Assembly: GCA_035511075.1 (NCBI GenBank)
Contig: DATKFW010000136.1
Span: 75,400 to 139,399 of the forward strand
Reading direction: 5' to 3'
Length of the DNA: 64,000 bases
Source of the DNA: DATAUD01 sp035511075
Lineage (GTDB): Bacteria > Verrucomicrobiota > Verrucomicrobiia > Limisphaerales > Palsa-1400
Below the pieces are notes generated by a model. That model was not told the origin of the DNA. It saw only the letters and a program-made list of their open reading frames with translations, and searched no databases. The translations under genes were made by a program, and so were the position numbers. This document shows positions 58,305 through 64,000 of the stretch, piece by piece (the first letter of the stretch is position 1; each line of letters opens with the position of its first letter).

Positions 58305-60767
58305 TTACGGCAGGATCATCACCCGGTAAAAACGTTGCGGGCCGTTCGTGATGGAGTCGGTGGTGCTGAGCGTCGGTCCGGTGGCGGTGACGGGGCTGTT
58401 CAGGTTGTTCCAGTTGGTCGGACTCAAGTCGGAATTGTACTGCAACTGATATTTCCATCCAACCACAGTGCTCCAAGTCAGACTGAGCGTGCTGTGGGTT
58501 AGGGTCACGGCTTGGAACCCCGGCACAACGTTCAGCCGGAAAACGGTCCCGGCTTCGCCGCTGCCGCTCCGGGAGGTCGTGCCGTAGAAGTTGCCGTAGC
58601 TGTCCAGAGTCAGAACCGCCTGCGGAGAAGACCCATTGGTGAAGGCGAACGAGACGAGCGTAGCCAGCGTGCCGTTGGTCGTCATTTGGAACACTGTTCC
58701 GTAGTCACTGCTGCCGCCCCCGTAAGTCGTGCCGTAGAAATTGCCGTCGCTGCCCAGAGTCAGACCCGCATACGGATTTTCCCCGTTGGTGCCGGCGAAC
58801 GAGACGAGTGTGCTCAAAGCGCCATTTGTTGTCAATCGGAATACCGTTCCGTCACCGCTGCTGCCGCCAGAGTAAGTCGTGCCATAGAAGTTGCCGTAAT
58901 TGTCCAGAGCCAATCCCGCCTGGGGATACGCCCCGTTGGTGTTGGCGAATGAGACGAGCGTGGTCAGGGTGCCGTGGGTCGTCATTCGGAACACCGTTCC
59001 GTAATTACTGATGCCGCCCCCGTAAGTCGTGCCGTAGAAGTTGCCGTCGCTGCCCAAAGTCAGACCCGCATCCGGATTGGCCCCGCTGGGGTAACCGGCA
59101 AAACTGTGAAGAGTGGCAAAGCCGCTGCCATTGGTGTTGATCTCGAACACGGTGCCATATCCAATTGCGCCACCTTGAGACGTGGTCCCGTAAAGAACGC
59201 CGCCTGACAACGCCAATCCGGCAACCGGAAATTCTCCGTTGGCGCCAGAAAATGACTTGAGCACGGCGAAACCGCTGCCATCAAGATTGACTTCGAATAC
59301 CGTTCCACCACCTGAACTGCCTCCTTGGGTCGTTGTTCCATACAGTGTGTTGCCTGACAACGCCAATCCGGCATTCGGATAACTTCCGTTGGCGTCAGAA
59401 AATGACTTGAGTACGGCGATACCGCTGCCATCAAGATTGACTTCGAATACCGTTCCATAACCTGAACTGCCGCCACCGGTCGTTGTCCCATACAGTGTGT
59501 TGCCTGAGAATACCAATGGCGCTGCTGGAGTCACAGCGCCGATGTCGCCGGAAAAGGAAGTAAGCGAGATAAAGTTGCTGCCGCTGGTGTTGACCTCGAA
59601 CAGCATCCCATACCCATTTGCTCCGCCGTACGCGGTGGTTCCATACAACGTGCTGCCCGACAAAACCAATCCTCCATACGGAAATACTCCGCCAATCCCA
59701 TTCGTAAGACTGCTCAGAGTGGTAAAACTGCCGCCGCTGGCTGCGATACTGAATACCGTCCCAGAATCCTCACTGCCACCCTCAAACGTCGTCCCATACA
59801 ACGTGCCGGCGGATAACACCAGGGTGCCGTAAGGACCATTCCCATCGGTGAAATCGAAGGCGTGAAGAGTCGCAAAGCTGCCGCCGTTGGTGTTGATCTC
59901 GAACACCGTCCCATACCCCTTATTGTTATTGCCGTGCTCAGTCGTGCCATAGAGCGTGCTGCCGGAGATGACCAATCCGCCGAACGGATTCCCGAAATCT
60001 TCACTGCCAACAAAAGTCTTGAGCACAGCGAAGCCGCTGCCGTTGGTGTTGATCCTAAAGACCGATCCAAAATCTGCGATCGCGGCGTTTGAGCCTGTCG
60101 TCGTCCCATACAATGTGCCGCCCGATAAGAGCAATTCTGCGTACGGATTGCCGCAATCGAGGCCGCCCTTGAAGCTGTAAAGATTGGTGAAGCCGCTGCC
60201 ATTGGTGTCGAGCGCGAAGACGGTGCCAAAACCCGAACTGCCACCGTTAAAGGCCGTTCCATAGAGCCTATCGCCGGATAGAACCACTGACGCCGTCGGG
60301 TTGGCCCCGTCACTACCGCCGGTGAAGCTGTAAAGATTAGTGAAGCCGCTGCCATCGGTGTTCAACGCAAAGACCGTTCCAAAACCCAAACCGCCGGACT
60401 GTGTCGTTCCATAGAGCGTGCTGCCGGAAAGTAAAAGTCCGGCGACCGGGTTCGCCCCATCGCTGCCGCCCGAAAAATTCCACAGTACGGTGAAGCCCCC
60501 ACCGTCGGTTTGAACTTTGAACACCACTCCCGATGCGCCGAGGCCGCCGCCTGTAGCAGTGCCGTAGAGCGTGTTACCCGGTCCCAGTATCAACGGCGAC
60601 ATCGGGGTGGAACCTGTCGTATTCGCAGCCGCATTGAAACTCCTCAACACGGTGAGAGTTTGCGCCGTGGCGCTGGCGGCCAACAAGGTGGCCAGCATGA
60701 ACAGGGCAAGGAGATTACAGGCGCGTGAAGGCGCGGCCAGTTTTCGGGAATGTTTATTGTTAATCAT
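58305..60767 (-). CDS. Secreted GxTLYGTT repeat protein (TIGR03803 type)
   Basis: 820 aa. Signal peptide (LLALFMLATLLAASATAQT) then about 15 tandem units of 40-45 residues built on LSGSTLYGTTxxGG...GTVFxxNTDGSGFxxLxSF. This is the TIGR03803 'Gloeo_Verruco' repeat, expanded in Verrucomicrobia. In the later units the phrase changes to GSDGNFYGTTYGGG. The last 80 residues (TLTHSTLSLTWSTVVGWKYQ, LQYNSDLSPTNWNNL) are a C-terminal Ig-like domain common in this phylum's exported proteins. Role unknown; a beta-propeller or beta-solenoid on the surface is likely. Confidence 0.85.
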   Translation of the reverse strand: MINNKHSRKLAAPSRACNLLALFMLATLLAASATAQTLTVLRSFNAAANTTGSTPMSPLILGPGNTLYGTATGGGLGASGVVFKVQTDGGGFTVLWNFSGGSDGANPVAGLLLSGSTLYGTTQSGGLGFGTVFALNTDGSGFTNLYSFTGGSDGANPTASVVLSGDRLYGTAFNGGSSGFGTVFALDTNGSGFTNLYSFKGGLDCGNPYAELLLSGGTLYGTTTGSNAAIADFGSVFRINTNGSGFAVLKTFVGSEDFGNPFGGLVISGSTLYGTTEHGNNNKGYGTVFEINTNGGSFATLHAFDFTDGNGPYGTLVLSAGTLYGTTFEGGSEDSGTVFSIAASGGSFTTLSSLTNGIGGVFPYGGLVLSGSTLYGTTAYGGANGYGMLFEVNTSGSNFISLTSFSGDIGAVTPAAPLVFSGNTLYGTTTGGGSSGYGTVFEVNLDGSGIAVLKSFSDANGSYPNAGLALSGNTLYGTTTQGGSSGGGTVFEVNLDGSGFAVLKSFSGANGEFPVAGLALSGGVLYGTTSQGGAIGYGTVFEINTNGSGFATLHSFAGYPSGANPDAGLTLGSDGNFYGTTYGGGISNYGTVFRMTTHGTLTTLVSFANTNGAYPQAGLALDNYGNFYGTTYSGGSSGDGTVFRLTTNGALSTLVSFAGTNGENPYAGLTLGSDGNFYGTTYGGGSSDYGTVFQMTTNGTLATLVSFAFTNGSSPQAVLTLDSYGNFYGTTSRSGSGEAGTVFRLNVVPGFQAVTLTHSTLSLTWSTVVGWKYQLQYNSDLSPTNWNNLNSPVTATGPTLSTTDSITNGPQRFYRVMILP

Positions 60768-60829
60768 AATTGTTTCTTTGTAATGTGGTTGTTACAGGTT
60801 TTCAAAATGCGCCGCGCGGGATGTGCCTT

Positions 60830-63800
60830 CTACCGTGAATGGTTCCCGGCTATGATCCGATCCTCGCAGACCACTCCCAGCGGCCCGGCTTTGACGGCGA
60901 GCTTGAGCGGCGCCCCCTCCCGGCGTATCTCCAACTCTATCCCGCTTCCGCTGGCTCGGCCGGTTAGCACCGGCAGATCCTGGATGGTGAGCAACGGTTG
61001 GCCTGCGTAGCGGACCAGCACGTCGCCTTCGCGCAAACCGATGCCCTGGGCCTGGCTGCCCGGCGAAATTTTGCGAACGACAACCTCCGCCTTCTCCAGA
61101 CCGAGTTTGATTCGGCCAGTCAAGCGAAGCTTCAAGGCCGTTGGATTGGCAGCATCGATCGCTAGAATGGCTTCGGCCAGATTCAATCCGTCCTGATAGC
61201 TTTTGTGCGCTTCATCGGTCTTACCCATCCCTGCCCAAACATCCCCCAACTTAAAATGAATTTTAGCAAGCCCCGATTTGACAAGATTATTGGCCGGCTG
61301 GGCGGTGGCCAAGCGCTCGAACGTGCTCAAGGCTTCCTGGTAATTTTGCTGGGCCTCATCCGAGCGGCCTAGAACACTCATGCAGTCGCCGACATGGCTG
61401 TAAAAGAGCGCCACGTTGGGATCGTCCCCTTTGAAAAGCCGTTTCCCCATTTCCAACGCCGCCTCGTACTTGGGCAAGGCTTCGGACCAACGGCCCAAGT
61501 GTTCCAGGCAGAACGCGCAATTGTTGAGGGCATTGGCGGTTTCGGCCTGGTCTCCCGGGTTCAACCGCAAACACATCGCCAGGCTCTCCTCGGCCTTGGG
61601 CAACGCTTCGTCCGTGCGACCGGCGGCGTCCAGCGCAAGGGCGCAGTCGTCTAAAAGATTCTGGGTCTTGGGATGATCCCCTATGTAGATTCGTTGATAC
61701 ATGGCCAGGGAAGCCTCCAGGTTCGTCAGCGCTTCGTCGGAACGCCCCAGGTAATAGAGGCACCCCGCAAGACTTTCCAAACCGTGGGCCACGTCAGGAT
61801 GGTCGCCCTTATGAATTCGGCGGTTCATTGCCAAAGCCTCTTGAGCTTTGGGCAGTGCCGCGGCGGCCCGGCCCATATTGAACAGACAGTAGGAAAGCAT
61901 GTCCAGATCATGGGCCACCTCAATGCGATCTTCCTTATAAACGCGCTGGTGCATGGCCAGAGCCGACTCGAAATTAGGCAGCGCCTCCGTGGGACGGTGC
62001 AAATAGTCCAGACAGACACCGAGGTTAAAGAAAGCCAGAGCCACGTCGGGATGGTCTCCCTTGTAAATTCGTTGGACCATGGCCAAACCCGCCTGCTTTA
62101 TCGGCAGGGCTTCCGCAGGACGTTCCGAATACTCCAGGGTATTGGCTAAATTCTCCATCGCGTCGGCCACGTTTGTGCTGTCTCCTTTGTCGATCCTTTC
62201 ACGCATCGCCAAGGCCGCCTGGCGCAGCGGCAGAGCCTTGTCGAATTTCCCCAGGGCATCCAGACAGTCGGCTTTATCTTCCATGCCGTCGGATTTCTCA
62301 GGCGAGTCCTTGTCGCCTTGGGCCGCCTGGATAAGACGGAGAGCCGCCTCGGCATGGGGAAGCGCTTCGCCCGCCTTGCCCAACTTGTTGTAAATGTCAA
62401 TCATCGTTCGGCGAATCGGCAGTTCCGTCATGGGATCGTTCGGAAACGCCGTCCCGATTTTGCCGCTGGCTTGATCCAGGACTTCGCGGACCGTGATGTC
62501 TCGAAGTTTGGCCTCCTCGGGATCAATGCTCTCAAACATCCCGGTAAGAAAGTCTGTCGTGTGCCGGGCAATCCGGGTTTGGCGTTCTGCTTCTTGCTTC
62601 TGTCGCTCAGCCTCTTGTCTCTGGTGTTCCGTCTCTTGCTTCTGGCGCAAAGTCTCCAATAACCCCCACGTCGTCCCGATAATCCCCGTCAGCAGCGTCA
62701 AAAGAAGCAGGCCCGAGACCAATACTCCGGTCCTATGCCGGCGCACAAACTTTTGCACTTTGTAGGCGGTGCTGGGAGCCGCAGCAGTAACCGGTTCATT
62801 GTTGAGATGCCGTTGGATGTCCGCCGCCAATCCGTTGGCCGTCTCGTAACGGCGCGTACGGTCTTTCTCCAAACACTTCATCACGATCCAATCCAGGTCG
62901 CCTCGGATCAGGTGAACGAGTTTGGGCGGCGCGGATTGGCGGTGGGCGGCGACGTCCGTCAGGTCGGCGACCAGCATAGTGCTCAGGCGGGTGGAGGGCT
63001 TTGAGGGCTCTTTCTCGCGGATCTGGCGGCGCATCTCGTCAATTCCCGCTTGCAGTAGTTCGTGGGCGTCGAAGGGAGTTTTGCCGGTGAGCAACTCATA
63101 GAGCAGCACGCCGAGGCTGTAGAGATCGCTCCGGGTGTCGATGTCCAATGCGCTCATTTCGGCCTGTTCGGGACTCATGTAGGCGGGGGTACCGATGAAT
63201 TGCTCGAAGGCCGTGAACAACGTATGATTGGTCAGCTTTCCCTGCGTCGCTTTGGCAATGCCGAAGTCAATCACCTTCGGCACGGGAACACCGTCGCTCA
63301 TCGTGACCAGGATGTTGGAGGGCTTGATGTCCCGATGAATGATGCCTTTTTGATGGGCATGCTGCACGGCGTGGCAGACTTGCACGAAAAGATGGAGGCG
63401 GGCCTGGGTGGTCAGGTTGTGCTGGTCGCAGTATTCGGTGATCTTGATGCCGCGCACCAGTTCCATCACGAAATAAGGCCGGCCATTATCCGTCGCCCCG
63501 GCGTCGAGCACCTTGGCGATGTTGGGATGATCCATCAAGGCGAGAGCCTGGCGCTCGGCCGCGAAACGGGCGATGACGCTCTTGGTATCCATTCCCAGCT
63601 TGATGACTTTGAGGGCGACGCGGCGGCTGACCGGTTCCTGTTGCTCGGCCATATACACGGTGCCGCAGCCACCTTCACCGATCTGTTGGAGCAGCTTGTA
63701 GCGGCCGATGGTCTTGCCGACGTCGTTTTCGGACGGGAGATTCGCGATGACGAGTTTGATCGTATGGCCCGCACCGACGCTTGCAGGAGGCTCCTCCAAA

Positions 63801-63979
63801 AAGGATTCCGCCAGGCTATGGGAACGAAGCAACTCTTCGACCCTATGGCGCAGGGCCGCATCACCCGCGCAGACCTGGTCAAGGTATGCGGCGCGTTCTT
63901 CGATGGGACGCGCCAGGCATGCTCCAAAAATTTCCTCTTCAGGATCGGGCGGCCGGCCCTTGGTCGGTTCATCACTCAT
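60830..63979 (-). CDS. Ser/Thr protein kinase with TPR array and C-terminal PDZ domain
   Basis: 1049 aa. Residues 93-370 form a Hanks-type kinase: IGEGGCGTVYMAE, VALKVIKLG (Lys 124), HRDIKPSN (HRD 215-217), VIDFGIAKA (DFG 238-240), and GTPAYMSPEQAE. A TM helix lies near 420-438 (VLVSGLLLLTLLTGIIGTTW), and then a Gln/Glu-rich coiled coil. About eight TPRs follow (for example EALPIKQAGLAMVQRIYKGD HPDVALAFF). The end is a PDZ-like domain (IGLREGDVLVRYAGQPLLT). TPR kinases of this build are expanded in Verrucomicrobia and Planctomycetes. The start lies 21 bp from the window edge. Confidence 0.93.
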   Translation of the reverse strand: MSDEPTKGRPPDPEEEIFGACLARPIEERAAYLDQVCAGDAALRHRVEELLRSHSLAESFLEEPPASVGAGHTIKLVIANLPSENDVGKTIGRYKLLQQIGEGGCGTVYMAEQQEPVSRRVALKVIKLGMDTKSVIARFAAERQALALMDHPNIAKVLDAGATDNGRPYFVMELVRGIKITEYCDQHNLTTQARLHLFVQVCHAVQHAHQKGIIHRDIKPSNILVTMSDGVPVPKVIDFGIAKATQGKLTNHTLFTAFEQFIGTPAYMSPEQAEMSALDIDTRSDLYSLGVLLYELLTGKTPFDAHELLQAGIDEMRRQIREKEPSKPSTRLSTMLVADLTDVAAHRQSAPPKLVHLIRGDLDWIVMKCLEKDRTRRYETANGLAADIQRHLNNEPVTAAAPSTAYKVQKFVRRHRTGVLVSGLLLLTLLTGIIGTTWGLLETLRQKQETEHQRQEAERQKQEAERQTRIARHTTDFLTGMFESIDPEEAKLRDITVREVLDQASGKIGTAFPNDPMTELPIRRTMIDIYNKLGKAGEALPHAEAALRLIQAAQGDKDSPEKSDGMEDKADCLDALGKFDKALPLRQAALAMRERIDKGDSTNVADAMENLANTLEYSERPAEALPIKQAGLAMVQRIYKGDHPDVALAFFNLGVCLDYLHRPTEALPNFESALAMHQRVYKEDRIEVAHDLDMLSYCLFNMGRAAAALPKAQEALAMNRRIHKGDHPDVAHGLESLAGCLYYLGRSDEALTNLEASLAMYQRIYIGDHPKTQNLLDDCALALDAAGRTDEALPKAEESLAMCLRLNPGDQAETANALNNCAFCLEHLGRWSEALPKYEAALEMGKRLFKGDDPNVALFYSHVGDCMSVLGRSDEAQQNYQEALSTFERLATAQPANNLVKSGLAKIHFKLGDVWAGMGKTDEAHKSYQDGLNLAEAILAIDAANPTALKLRLTGRIKLGLEKAEVVVRKISPGSQAQGIGLREGDVLVRYAGQPLLTIQDLPVLTGRASGSGIELEIRREGAPLKLAVKAGPLGVVCEDRIIAGNHSR

Positions 63980-64000
63980 TCGTTGTACAATGCGAAATTA

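Noticed and set aside
58305..60767. Autotransporter identity for the GxTLYGTT repeat protein
   Set aside because: There is no C-terminal outer-membrane barrel; the end is an Ig-like domain, so only the repeat family is called.
1..64000. CRISPR arrays, rRNA genes, complete insertion sequences, integrases
   Set aside because: No regularly spaced repeats, rRNA-like stretches, transposase or integrase motifs were found. Tandem repeats seen are all within coding sequence.

Overview
The window looks like a chromosomal segment of a moderately GC-rich, Gram-negative-type environmental bacterium, most likely Verrucomicrobiota (Pedosphaera/Limisphaera-like). This is inferred from: the GxTLYGTT repeat protein (TIGR03803 'Gloeo_Verruco' type) beside a Ser/Thr kinase-TPR-PDZ protein; many short proteins overlapping by ATGA; several toxin-antitoxin fragments; and HflK/HflC-like (SPFH) proteins in an ABC-transporter operon. 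No rRNA, replication or single-copy marker gene is present, so the lineage is a judgement rather than a proof.

Region 1 (1-29,852, all on the minus strand) is an extracellular contractile injection system (eCIS; Afp/PVC/MAC-like phage-tail-derived particle). In transcription order it runs: DUF4255 tail terminator, carboxypeptidase-regulatory-like protein, sheath 1, tube 1, sheath 2, tube 2, DUF5908-like small protein, LysM tube/baseplate adaptor, gpD-like and gpV-like spike parts as separate genes, a hydrophobic protein in the slot where a PAAR tip or similar is expected, gp25 wedge, baseplate J, a tail-protein-I/NHL-propeller fusion, three large fibre-like proteins that share one N-terminal module, a small coiled coil, a large helical protein (tape-measure candidate), an AAA+ ATPase, and at least two DUF4157 effector-type proteins. 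The last effector runs off the left edge, so the locus continues beyond the window.

Region 2 (29,949-32,292) looks like the control unit of that particle: a NusG/RfaH-family elongation-factor paralogue directly ahead of the structural operon, a good sigma-54 -24/-12 promoter ahead of the NusG paralogue, a small winged-helix-like protein, and a sigma-54 enhancer-binding AAA+ activator with no sensor domain. A plausible scheme is that sigma-54 and the activator switch on transcription, and the NusG paralogue lets polymerase traverse about 30 kb of co-directional genes.

Region 3 (32,400-40,519) holds a tRNA-Thr(TGT) with an upstream 5'-half duplicate bracketing a toxin-antitoxin remnant and a cupin, then a DUF3592 membrane protein, an exported protein, an ECF sigma factor with a likely anti-sigma partner, a secreted S74-chaperone surface protein and a secreted esterase.

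Region 4 (40,752-50,264, plus strand) is one tight operon: ABC-2 permease, three SPFH (HflK/HflC-like) membrane proteins, a P1B metal ATPase with a His-rich N-terminus, an ABC ATPase and a second ABC-2 permease.

Region 5 (50,271-56,859, minus strand) is housekeeping: TPR membrane protein-ugd-Nudix; a DUF433/DUF5615 toxin-antitoxin pair; and proC-hisA-S10 peptidase, where HisA is of the eukaryotic (yeast HIS6) type.

Region 6 (56,977-64,000) has tRNA-Pro(GGG) whose 3' part is repeated 1,198 bp downstream around a small cassette with a VapBC-type pair, then the TIGR03803 repeat protein and the Ser/Thr kinase.
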